NCBI RefSeq assembly: GCF_021442385.1
Contig: NZ_MUZA01000039.1
Coordinates: forward strand, 1-58,485
From: Micromonospora sp. MH99
GTDB taxonomy: Bacteria > Actinomycetota > Actinomycetes > Mycobacteriales > Micromonosporaceae
DNA: 58,485 bases
Direction: 5' to 3'
Both the position numbers and the translations under genes were made by a program. Positions 25,348 through 32,772 of this stretch are shown here, piece by piece (within the stretch, counting starts at the first letter, position 1; the number at the start of each line of letters is the position of its first letter). A model generated the notes under the pieces. The model was not told the origin of the DNA. It did no database searches and worked only from the letters and a program-made list of their open reading frames with translations.

Positions 25348-25384
25348 TAGACAGCGTCTACGCCCGCCTGGTAGACACTGTCTA
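25348..25384 (+). promoter_or_regulatory. Twin palindromic operators overlapping the tetR start
   Basis: TAGACAGCGTCTA (25348-25360) and TAGACACTGTCTA (25372-25384) are 13-bp palindromes sharing TAGAC-N3-GTCTA, 24 bases apart. The last A of the second is the A of the tetR ATG. The leading TAGACA of each also sits where a -35 and a -10 would be for a start-codon TSS (18-base spacer). Autoregulation by the TetR protein is the natural inference. Confidence 0.75.
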
Positions 25385-25968
25385 TGCACGAGGGGGAGGC
25401 GGGCCTGCGAGCCCGACTGGTGGCCGCCGGGGTGGACCTCGTGCTGCGCGAGGGCCAGTCGGCGGTGTCACTGCGGGAGATCGCCCGTCGGGCGGGCGTC
25501 TCGCACGGCGCCCCGCGCCGCTACTTCCCCACCCACGTCGACCTGCTCTCCGCCATCGCCCGGGAGGGCTTCGCCGACCTCACCGCCCGCGTCGAGGAGA
25601 CGCTGCGCGCGGCCGGCCCGGATCCGCGTACCCGCCTGGTCGCGCTGGCCCGGACGTACCTGGACTTCGCCGCGGCACACCACGGCATGTTCGAGCTGAT
25701 GTTCCGCCACGACCTGCTGGCCAGCGGTCGTCTGCGGCTGCGCGAGACGAGCCTGCCGCTGTTCACCCTCCTGGTCGACCTGGTCGCCCAGGCACGCCAG
25801 CCGGCCGCCGCGCCCGCCCCGGTGCTGGCCGGCGCGCTCTGGGCCAACCTGCACGGCATCGCCCAGCTCTGGGCCTGGGGCAGCCTGCCGCTGGCCACCG
25901 GCGTCACCGACGACGACACCCTGCTGCGGGCCGCGCTCGACGCGCACCTCGGCCCCGCGCCGCACTGA
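25384..25968 (+). CDS. TetR-family transcription regulator
   Basis: A 194-residue repressor-type regulator. The helix-turn-helix is SLREIARRAGVSHGAPRRYF (residues 29-48), and a TetR_C-like ligand domain follows (YLDFAAAHHGMFELMFRHDLL). No ribosome site precedes the ATG, which lies inside the second operator, so the message is probably leaderless. The acyltransferase gene follows 13 bases later and is likely co-regulated, suggesting a lipid or fatty-acid ligand. Confidence 0.93.
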   Translation: MHEGEAGLRARLVAAGVDLVLREGQSAVSLREIARRAGVSHGAPRRYFPTHVDLLSAIAREGFADLTARVEETLRAAGPDPRTRLVALARTYLDFAAAHHGMFELMFRHDLLASGRLRLRETSLPLFTLLVDLVAQARQPAAAPAPVLAGALWANLHGIAQLWAWGSLPLATGVTDDDTLLRAALDAHLGPAPH

Positions 25969-25981
25969 ACCGGGAGAAGAC

Positions 25982-26650
25982 GTGCCCCTGCTGTACGACA
26001 TCGGCAAACTGACCGTCGGCACCACCCTGCGGCTGGGCTGGCGGCCCCGCGTCCAAGGGCTGGAGCATGTGCCCCGCCACGGAGGCGCCATCCTCGCCGG
26101 CAACCACCTGTCCGTCGCCGACGAGGTGTTCCTCGGCTGCCTGACGCCGCGCCACGTCACCTTCTGGGCCAAGGCCGAATACTTCACCGGCCGAGGCCCG
26201 AGCGGTTGGCTCAGCCGGCAGATCGTCGCCGGCATGGGCGCCATCCGGGTCGAGCGCGCCGGCGGCCGGGCCGCCCTCACGGCCCTCGACGCGGCAGTGC
26301 CGGTGCTGCGCGCCGGTGGTCTCGTCGCCATCTACCCCGAGGGCACCAGGTCCCCGGACGGGCGGCTCTACCGGGGTCGGGTCGGCATGACCCGGCTCGC
26401 CCGCGACGCCGAGGTGCCGATCATCCCGGTCGGCGTGCTCGGCACCGCCGAGGTCCTGCCGGTCGACGCGCGGCTGCCCCGCCGACACCCGGTCACCCTG
26501 CGGTTCGGTCCGCCGATCCCGGTCGCCGAGCGCATCACCGGACCCCGCGACATCCGCACGATCACCGACGAGGTGATGGCCGCGATCCAACAGCTCACCA
26601 ACCAGGAGTACGTGCCCCGCTACGCCCCGCCCCGGCCGGCCCGCACCTGA
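25982..26650 (+). CDS. 1-acyl-sn-glycerol-3-phosphate acyltransferase family protein (second copy)
   Basis: A 222-residue phospholipid acyltransferase, paralogue of the one near 9.5 kb. It has the catalytic NHLSVAD motif and the acceptor motif YPEGTRSPDGRLYRG, with a WAKAEYFTGRG stretch in common with its paralogue. It lacks the hydrophobic N-terminal helix seen there. GGGAGAAG precedes the GTG start. Being in the tetR operon, it is probably an inducible variant for changing membrane lipids. Confidence 0.9.
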   Translation: MPLLYDIGKLTVGTTLRLGWRPRVQGLEHVPRHGGAILAGNHLSVADEVFLGCLTPRHVTFWAKAEYFTGRGPSGWLSRQIVAGMGAIRVERAGGRAALTALDAAVPVLRAGGLVAIYPEGTRSPDGRLYRGRVGMTRLARDAEVPIIPVGVLGTAEVLPVDARLPRRHPVTLRFGPPIPVAERITGPRDIRTITDEVMAAIQQLTNQEYVPRYAPPRPART

Positions 26651-26661
26651 ACCGGCGGCGG

Positions 26662-27786
26662 TCAGCCGGCGAGCAGAGCCGCCATCCGCTGCGCCTGCGC
26701 CTCCCAGCGCCACTCCCGCTCCACCCACGCCCGGCCGGCCGCGCCCAGTTGGCGGGCCAGATCCCGGTCTTCGAGCAGCCGGGCCACCCGGTCGGCGAGC
26801 TGGGCGACGTCGCGGCCGCGGACCACGTACCCCGTCTCGGACTCACGGACCGCGTCCGGGGCGCCACCGGAGTCCCCCGCCACCACCGGCAGACCTGTCG
26901 CGGACGCCTCCAGGTAGACGATGCCCAGCCCCTCCACGTCCAGGCCGCGGTTACGGGTGCGGCAGGGCATCGCGTAGACGTCGCCGGCCGCGTAGTGCGC
27001 CGGCAGCTCGGCCGACGGCACCGAACCGGTGAACACCACGTCCCGCTCGACGCCCGTCTGCCGGGCCAGCTTCTCCAGCGTCGCCCGGTACGGGCCGCCG
27101 CCGACGATCAGCAGCGCCGCGTCGGGCACCCGGCGGCGGATCTCCGGCAGCGCCCGGATCAGCATGTCCTGACCCTTGCGCGGCACCAGCCGGGACACGC
27201 ACACCACCACCGGCCGGTCGGTCAGCCCCAACCGGGCCCGGACCGGCTCGCCGTCCACCGTCGGGTGGTAGGTGTCCACGTCCACCCCGGGCGCCAACCG
27301 GCGCAGGTCGGTCACCCCGTCCAGCACGCGGGCCAGCCGGACGCGGGTGTACTCGCCGAGGTAGGTGGTCACGTCGACACCCCGACCGATGCGCCGCAGC
27401 GCCGGCCGGGCAGCCGGCAGCGCCGCCCAGCCGACCTCGTGGCCGTGGGTCTGCGCCACCACCCGGCGTACGCCCGCCCGTCGGCGCAGGCCGGCGGCGA
27501 GCAACCCCAGCGGGGCCGCAGCGCCGAACCACACCGTGTCGCAGTCGTACGCGCGGGCGAGGCGGGCCGCCCGGCGGGCGATCAGCGGGGTGGGTAGGAG
27601 CACCCGGGTGCGCTCGCGGATCACCTCGAACGGCTGGTCGGCGTCGAACTTCGCGGCGCCGCGCCAGCTCGACGCGTACACGACAACCGACCCGGCCGGC
27701 TGACGCACGGCGAGGTTGTGCACGAAGGACTGGATGCCGCCCGGGCGGGGCGGGAAGTCGTTGGTAATCAGCAGCGTGCGGCTCAC
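26662..27786 (-). CDS. pimB: GT4 glycosyltransferase, PimB'-type phosphatidylinositol mannosyltransferase
   Basis: Membrane-associated GDP-mannose transferase predicted to add the second mannose of phosphatidylinositol mannosides. The 374-residue protein closely follows M. tuberculosis Rv2188c as I remember it: LLITNDFPPRPGG, TVWFGAAAPL, THGHEVGW, APGVDVDTYHP, VSRLVPRKGQD, YAMPCRTRNRGLDVEGLGI with the EGLGIVYLEA acceptor/donor loop, and GREWRW-like WVEREWRW near the end. The GTG overlaps the M48 protease stop by four bases (GTGA) with GGGAGG seven bases ahead, so it is translationally coupled to the protease. Confidence 0.88.
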   Translation of the reverse strand: MSRTLLITNDFPPRPGGIQSFVHNLAVRQPAGSVVVYASSWRGAAKFDADQPFEVIRERTRVLLPTPLIARRAARLARAYDCDTVWFGAAAPLGLLAAGLRRRAGVRRVVAQTHGHEVGWAALPAARPALRRIGRGVDVTTYLGEYTRVRLARVLDGVTDLRRLAPGVDVDTYHPTVDGEPVRARLGLTDRPVVVCVSRLVPRKGQDMLIRALPEIRRRVPDAALLIVGGGPYRATLEKLARQTGVERDVVFTGSVPSAELPAHYAAGDVYAMPCRTRNRGLDVEGLGIVYLEASATGLPVVAGDSGGAPDAVRESETGYVVRGRDVAQLADRVARLLEDRDLARQLGAAGRAWVEREWRWEAQAQRMAALLAG

Positions 27787-29042
27787 AGGCCGGCCTCCCG
27801 GGCGTACGCGCGGGCGGCGGCCATCCGCTCCACGGTGGACGGATGCGAGGCCGAGTAGAGGTATTCCCAACGCGGCGGATCGGGGTCGCCGAGGTTGACC
27901 GAGCCGAGGCGGCGCTGCATCGACTCGAAGGCCACCGGGTCGCCGGTGAGCGCGAGCGCGTGCGCGTCGGCCCGCGCCTCCACCCGCCGCGACATCAGCG
28001 CCTGCACCGGTGTGGCGACCAGGCCAGCCACCGTCACCAGGGCGATCAGCAGCGGAAACGCGCGTGGATCGGCCACCGAGTCGACACCTGCCAACCGCAG
28101 CAGCAGCCCCCACGAGCCGAGCAGGTACAGCGCGACCACCGCGGCTGCCGCGCCCAGCGCCCCGGTCAGCGTGCCCACCGTCACGTCGGAGTCCTTCGCG
28201 TGCCCCAACTCGTGCGCCACCACGGCGGTCACCTCGGCCGGGGTGCCCTCGCTCAGCAGCGTGTCGTAGACGACCACCCGGCGGGTCGGCCCGAGGCCGG
28301 AGACGTACGCGTTGACCGCCCTGGTGCGCCGCGAGGCGTCGGCGACCAGCACGTCGCGCACCGGCACCCCGTCGCGGGCGGCCATGCTCATCAGCTCGGT
28401 GCGCAGCGGACCCTGCTCCATGGGGGTGAACTTGTTGAACACCGGCTCGACCAGCACCGGCAGCACGAACGAGAGCAGCACCACCAGCAGGGCCGCGCCC
28501 GCCGCGCCGAACGCCCACCACCAGCGCGGCGCGAACCTGATGACCGCGTAGAAGCCGAACAGCGCCACCGCGCCGATCACGGCGCTGACCGCGTACGACT
28601 TGAGCAGGTCGACGGCCCAGCCGCTCCACCCGTTGGTGCTCAGCCCGTAGCGGGTCAGCACGCTCTGTCGCCAGGCGGAGAACGGGAGGGTGAGCAGGTC
28701 GGCGACCAGCACCACGGCGAGACCGCCGAGCACCGCCTGCGCGATCCAGTGCCCACCGAACGGCCGGCCCACCAGCTCGACCAGGCGGCTGCCCAGCGGG
28801 GTGAGACCGAGCGCGACGGCGATCAGCAGCCCGACGGCGAGCGCGGCGTAGCTGCCGGGGCGCAGCGCGGCACGGAATTCACGCCCCTTGGCCACCTGCT
28901 CCACCGGGAGGTCACGCAGCGCGGCGAGCTGGTCGGCGCGGGGCGCCGGTGGCCGGTGCCAGGGAATGAACAGCGCGGCGGTCACCAGCAGGGCCACCGT
29001 CAACCCGGCCAGCGTCAGCAGCGCCCAGCCGCGCGGGGTCAC
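27783..29042 (-). CDS. M48-family integral membrane metallopeptidase (Ste24-like)
   Basis: A 419-residue zinc protease embedded in the membrane. The first helix begins at the N-terminus (LLTLAGLTVALLVTAALFIP), more helices follow, and the catalytic HExxH is VVAHELGHAKDS. The third ligand Glu is in SRRVEARADAHAL, with two helices between. The N-terminal domain (peptidase M48_N type) resembles CAAX prenyl protease 1, but prenyl processing is unlikely in bacteria; quality control of membrane proteins is more probable. AGGGG precedes the GTG start. It is the first gene of a two-gene operon with pimB. Confidence 0.9.
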   Translation of the reverse strand: MTPRGWALLTLAGLTVALLVTAALFIPWHRPPAPRADQLAALRDLPVEQVAKGREFRAALRPGSYAALAVGLLIAVALGLTPLGSRLVELVGRPFGGHWIAQAVLGGLAVVLVADLLTLPFSAWRQSVLTRYGLSTNGWSGWAVDLLKSYAVSAVIGAVALFGFYAVIRFAPRWWWAFGAAGAALLVVLLSFVLPVLVEPVFNKFTPMEQGPLRTELMSMAARDGVPVRDVLVADASRRTRAVNAYVSGLGPTRRVVVYDTLLSEGTPAEVTAVVAHELGHAKDSDVTVGTLTGALGAAAAVVALYLLGSWGLLLRLAGVDSVADPRAFPLLIALVTVAGLVATPVQALMSRRVEARADAHALALTGDPVAFESMQRRLGSVNLGDPDPPRWEYLYSASHPSTVERMAAARAYAREAGL

Positions 29043-29259
29043 CGGGGCATCCCCTGCCGTGCGGCGCCGGCGCGCGTGGCACCGACGGGCCCGCCGCGCT
29101 CGCGTCGTACCCCGCTCATCCCGCCGCTCCTCCCGCCGTGACCGCCCATCCTATGGCCCGCGAAAAGCCCGCTTCGCCCGCGGTGTCGCGCTCCGCCGGG
29201 GGCCGGCGCGGGTGGTGGTGCGGGAGATCAGTCGTGCGGGAACTCAGCCGTGCGGGAAG

Positions 29260-29493
29260 TCAGGCCACCCGGCGGACCCGGCGCCCGGGGGCACCCGGCC
29301 GGGGGGCGGCGTCGGGCCGCGCGGGCGCGGCCAGCACCTCGACGTCGAAGCCGGCCCGGGCGAGCACCTCGATCGCCTCGACCTCGGCGGCGACCAGCCC
29401 GGCCGCCGGGGACGTCTCGTCGAACAGGGCGGTCAGCGGGCAGCCGGAACAGCCGTCGGCCCGTTTCGCGCACCCGTCGCAGTCGATGAGCAT
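29260..29493 (-). CDS. Small Cys-rich hypothetical protein
   Basis: A 77-residue product with no assigned family. The N-terminus is MLIDCDGCAKRADGCSGCPL, with four Cys in CxxC-like spacing that could hold zinc or an Fe-S cluster. Then comes a hydrophobic/acidic helix (VAAEVEAIEVLARAGFDVEVL) and a basic Pro/Arg tail. GGAGG lies seven bases before the ATG, which supports this start over the longer reading to 29529. It stands alone between the M48 gene and a 386-base gap. Confidence 0.7.
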   Translation of the reverse strand: MLIDCDGCAKRADGCSGCPLTALFDETSPAAGLVAAEVEAIEVLARAGFDVEVLAAPARPDAAPRPGAPGRRVRRVA

Positions 29494-29879
29494 CACGCCT
29501 CCTGATCGCTCGCGATGCGCGGTCGACACCCTGTCGTCGTCGCCCGAGCACCGTCGGTCACATCGACGCTATCCACCGGGTACGACAGAACCGCCCGCAC
29601 CGCCCCGTTGAGGGCTAGATCGACTCCAGATCAGCGAAATCGGGGTATCCCGACCGGCCGGACACCCCGACATCGCCGATCCCGTGTCGATCCGGCGCGC
29701 ACGCTTGTCGATCGCGTCCGTTCCAATCGCCGGTCAACTGCCGGTCAAGCGCCTGTCCCCCGCCAGGGGCCGCTGCGATCGTTGCGGTACGGCCGATCCA
29801 CCGCCCGACGAGGTCCACCGGCGCACCTGCCGGGCCGAGTGGAACCGGCCGTCCCCACGTTGACCCACCGGAGGATTTC
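29494..29879. other. 386-base gap with palindromic element and promoter space
   Basis: No gene supported. It contains the second 75-bp palindrome (29618-29692) and an upstream region for the secreted-protein genes. A leftward frame through it is not supported by a start site or by protein features. Confidence 0.6.
29618..29692. repeat. 75-bp imperfect palindrome, copy 2
   Basis: It starts GATCGACTCC and ends GTGTCGATC. The centre has CGGGGTATCC facing GGACACCCCG. Arms of about 37 bases pair with roughly three quarters identity. It has the same length and the same GATCGAC ends and GGGGTGTCC core as the element at 597-671. Confidence 0.65.
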
Positions 29880-30272
29880 ATGCGTGGACCATCCTCGATC
29901 ACACGATCCCGACTCTCGGCCGGCGCGCTCCTCGCGGCCATCGCGACGGCCGCGGGCGGGCTCGTCGCCACGCCCGCGCAGGCCACCTCGGCGCTCGGCT
30001 GCAACTATCCCCGCGTCTGCTTCTGGGTGACCGGGAACCCGTACGACGGCGCCCCGCCGACCGCGTCGTTCCAGGACAACTACTACCAGACCCTCGGGTC
30101 CCGCAGCAGGGGCGCGGACTGGGTCTACAACAGCCGCAACGACGACGGCGCGAAGATCTTCTACTCCAACGGCGACTGGGTCTGCGTCTCCCCGGGCGAG
30201 CTGGCCTACCTCGAGCCGTACGGCTACGCGGTAGCCCTCGACATCATGGACTCCCCGTACTGCTCCTACTGA
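29880..30272 (+). CDS. Secreted small protein, possible peptidase-inhibitor I36-like
   Basis: A 130-residue exported protein. A Sec signal peptide with a basic start and an Ala-rich core ends at ATPAQATS (about residue 36). The mature part is Tyr/Asn/Ser-rich with Cys in LGCNYPRVCFW and near WVCVSP and SPYCSY, giving two likely disulfides. The spacing NPYDG...FQDNYYQ...WVYNSRND resembles the beta-gamma crystallin-like I36 inhibitors of actinomycetes, but this is tentative. GGAGG lies six bases before the ATG. It is followed 23 bases later by another secreted-protein gene in the same direction. Confidence 0.82.
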   Translation: MRGPSSITRSRLSAGALLAAIATAAGGLVATPAQATSALGCNYPRVCFWVTGNPYDGAPPTASFQDNYYQTLGSRSRGADWVYNSRNDDGAKIFYSNGDWVCVSPGELAYLEPYGYAVALDIMDSPYCSY

Positions 30273-30295
30273 CCCGATCGCCGGAGGTTGACGAC

Positions 30296-30628
30296 ATGTT
30301 TCCACGACGTCTCCTGGCCGCCTGCGCCGTCACGGTTACCGCGGCGGTCGGCCTGGTCGCCACACCGGCGTTCGCCGGCGGCTACTTCCAGACGCAGACG
30401 GACCTGAACCTGCGCTACTGCCAGTGGCTCAACAACTCGCAGTGCTCGGTGATCCTCACGATCCCGAATGGCCAGTCGGTCTACCTGAACTGCTGGGCGC
30501 CCGGCTCGTCGGTCAACGGCGACACCGTCTGGTACAACGCGTTCTACGGCAACGCGAGCGGCATGCTCGCCGGTGACTACGTGAACACGGGGCACGACCC
30601 GAACCCCGCCGTCTCCCGCTGCGTCTGA
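30296..30628 (+). CDS. Secreted small protein with SH3-like domain
   Basis: A 110-residue exported protein. The signal peptide ends at ATPAFAGG (about residue 26). The mature part has the look of a bacterial SH3 domain: LNLRYC, IPNGQSVYLNCW, DTVWYNAFYG and GMLAGDYVNTG, with Cys pairs. Such domains bind peptidoglycan or act as secreted modules. GGAGG lies nine bases before the ATG. It is probably co-transcribed with the gene before it, and it ends at a strong hairpin. Confidence 0.82.
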   Translation: MFPRRLLAACAVTVTAAVGLVATPAFAGGYFQTQTDLNLRYCQWLNNSQCSVILTIPNGQSVYLNCWAPGSSVNGDTVWYNAFYGNASGMLAGDYVNTGHDPNPAVSRCV

Positions 30629-30633
30629 CCCGC

Positions 30634-30671
30634 GATCCGGCCGCTGGCGCCGACGCACCAGCGGCCGGATC
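30634..30671. terminator. Bidirectional terminator hairpin
   Basis: GATCCGGCCGCTGG pairs perfectly with CCAGCGGCCGGATC around a ten-base loop. It sits between two convergent secreted-protein genes, six bases from each stop. Confidence 0.85.
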
Positions 30672-30677
30672 CGGACG

Positions 30678-31091
30678 TCACGGGTAGTACACCCGAGGGC
30701 TGGTGAAGATGCCGTGCAACGTTCCGCTGCAGGTGTAGACCTCGACCACCGCCACGGCGGAGCCCTTGAAGTTGTTCATCACGTTGACGTTGCGGCTGAT
30801 CGGCCCGAACCGGCCGGTCCGGCTGAGGTCGTAGTAGATCCAGGAGCTGTTGCCGTTGTTCGTGGTCCGCAGCTGCAGGTACGCCGTGCACCGGGACTGG
30901 TCAGGTATGGCGTTCATGTAGAAGTCGCCCACCACGGTCTGGTTGGAGCCCTGGTACGAGATGCACGAGCTGATCGGGTAGGCGCCGGTGCAGCCGCCAC
31001 CCGAGGCCGCCTGGGCCGGTCCCGGGGCGACGAGGAGCGCCGCCAGTGTGACAACCGTGCCGAGGATGGTGCCCAGCAGTCTTTTTCTCAT
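30678..31091 (-). CDS. Secreted small protein of unknown family
   Basis: A 137-residue exported protein. The basic MRKR start and the hydrophobic core end with APGPAQAAS (about residue 28). The mature chain has a CTGAYPISSC pair, a polar beta-rich middle (SYQGSNQTVVGDFYMN, YLQLRTTNNGNSSWIYYD) and VYTCSGTLHG near the end, suggesting two disulfides. I do not recognise the family. It converges on the two other secreted-protein genes, giving a three-gene pocket of exported products that is not part of the conserved chromosomal backbone. Confidence 0.8.
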   Translation of the reverse strand: MRKRLLGTILGTVVTLAALLVAPGPAQAASGGGCTGAYPISSCISYQGSNQTVVGDFYMNAIPDQSRCTAYLQLRTTNNGNSSWIYYDLSRTGRFGPISRNVNVMNNFKGSAVAVVEVYTCSGTLHGIFTSPRVYYP

Positions 31092-31215
31092 GTCGTACGC
31101 CTGCCTTTGTCCGGTGCCCGGCGGTGCCGGGCGGATGCAGACACCGTCGCCGACCGAACCTGCAGGAACCTCGCCGTATTCTTGCCCGCCCCGACTCCTC
31201 GGCCCGCTCGCGCGG

Positions 31216-32646
31216 TCAGGACCGGGCGAGGCGCCGCAGCAGCGAGTCGGCGCCCAGCGGGTACGCGCCGTGCCGGCGTACGCCGTCGGCGACCTCGCGG
31301 TCGGACGAGATGACGACGACCGGGCGGCCCGCCGGCTCGGCGCGGACCAGGCGGCGGATCAGCTCGTCGGCGGTCTCGCCCTTGCGGGAGAAGAGCACCC
31401 GCACGCCGCGGGGCGCGGGCGGCAGCCCGTGCATCCGTTCGGCGCCGTCGAACACGACGGTGACCTCGTCGCCGGTCTGCGCGGCGATCCCGCCCAGACC
31501 GGTGATGAGGCGCTTGCGCTGCTGCTCCAGCGACATCTCGCCGAAGCCACGCTTGGTGACGTTGTAGCCGTCCACCACGAGGTGCGCCCGGGGCAGGGCG
31601 AGCAGCTGGTCCAGTCGGGCCGGGTCGTCGGTGTCGCGGGCACGGGCGGCCGGGCCGGCCGGGGCGGTGCCCGGCTGCTCGGCGAACGCGTCGGCGACGA
31701 AGTCGGCGGGGAGCTTGTCCACCGGGTCGAGCGCCAGCTCCCGGCGCAGCCCGACGGCGGCCTGGCCGATGGTCTCCAGCAGCAGCCAGAGGCGGGCGTC
31801 GTCGACCGAACGCGCCTCCTTGGCGCTGGCCCGGGCCACCCCGGCGGCGGCCTCCGCCTCGGCGAGCCGGGCGCGGGCGCGGCGCAGTTCGGCGTCCACG
31901 TCGGCGCTGGCGCGTGCGGCCCGGCCGCGTTCGGTGGCGAGGAGTTCGCTGGCCTTGCGCTCACGGGTCTGCGTCTCGCGCAGGGTACGGGCCAGCTGCC
32001 GGGACTCCTCGCGGAGCTGGCCCAGCTCCTCGCGGACCCGCGCCAGCTCGTCGCGGAGCTTGTCGGCCTCGACCCGGGCCACCGCCCGGTCGTGCTCCGC
32101 ACGGGTGGCCCGCTGCTCGGCCTCGCGGACCAGCTCGGCGACGACGGCGCTGTCCGCCTCGGCGCGGACCGCCGCGCCGCTGGAGTCGATCAGCTCGCGC
32201 CAGCCACGGGGCCGGGCCAGGTACGCCAGCGCGGCCACCTCGACCGGATCGGCGGCGGCCGGCGCGGTGCCCTCGACCACTGCCGCGCCGAGGTCACCGG
32301 CGTCGGCCAGCACCCGCGCGGTGACCCGCTGCCGGAACAGGGGGTCGGCGGTGAGCTGGGCGGCGATGGCCGGGGCGCCGAGTCGGGCCCGGCGGTTGGG
32401 GGCGAACTTGGCCACCCGGCGCAGCGGCACCGGCACCTCGTCGGCGGGCAGGGTGGGCAGCACTGCGGCGGTCAGCGCCACGATCCGCTGCCGGACCGGC
32501 TCGGGCAGTGTCGGCTCCGGCTCGACGGCCGGGTCGCCACCCGAATCGCCAGGTGTGTCACCGCTGTCCGGGTCGCCCACGGCACCGTCGCCCGCGACCG
32601 GATCCTCCTGCGGGAGGTGGTCGTCGTACGGCTCGGTGAGGGGCAT
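31216..32646 (-). CDS. NYN-domain (PIN-like) RNA-binding protein
   Basis: A 476-residue cytosolic protein. After an acidic N-terminus, residues 50-190 are helical. Residues 195-290 form a long coiled coil of Ala/Arg/Glu repeats. The C-terminal 180 residues are a NYN/YacP-type nuclease domain: LVVDGYNVTKRGFG, VTVVFDGAE, SRKGETADELIRRL and VVVISSDREVADG, which supply the acidic metal-binding residues. It is likely an RNA-processing or decay factor. The ATG at 32646 follows GGAG; the longer frame is unsupported. It is divergent from the DEDDh nuclease gene. Confidence 0.88.
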   Translation of the reverse strand: MPLTEPYDDHLPQEDPVAGDGAVGDPDSGDTPGDSGGDPAVEPEPTLPEPVRQRIVALTAAVLPTLPADEVPVPLRRVAKFAPNRRARLGAPAIAAQLTADPLFRQRVTARVLADAGDLGAAVVEGTAPAAADPVEVAALAYLARPRGWRELIDSSGAAVRAEADSAVVAELVREAEQRATRAEHDRAVARVEADKLRDELARVREELGQLREESRQLARTLRETQTRERKASELLATERGRAARASADVDAELRRARARLAEAEAAAGVARASAKEARSVDDARLWLLLETIGQAAVGLRRELALDPVDKLPADFVADAFAEQPGTAPAGPAARARDTDDPARLDQLLALPRAHLVVDGYNVTKRGFGEMSLEQQRKRLITGLGGIAAQTGDEVTVVFDGAERMHGLPPAPRGVRVLFSRKGETADELIRRLVRAEPAGRPVVVISSDREVADGVRRHGAYPLGADSLLRRLARS

Positions 32647-32759
32647 GTGGCAAGTCTCCCACCGCGACCGGGCCCACCGCCCGTTGGTGAGCCGATCTCT
32701 CATCCTAGCCCCATGGTGACTGCTGGGACCGCTGCGACGGGAGTGTCGGACCGGGGCGC

Positions 32760-32772
32760 TAGCGTGCCGCCG
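32760..32772 (+). promoter_or_regulatory. Leaderless -10 motif before the DEDDh nuclease
   Basis: TAGCGT is followed by seven bases and ATG. This supports the start at 32773 over the ATG at 32713, which has no ribosome site either. Confidence 0.5.

Noticed and set aside
29615..30004. A 129-codon leftward frame
   Set aside because: It runs through the palindromic element and antisense to a secreted-protein gene, with no start signal.
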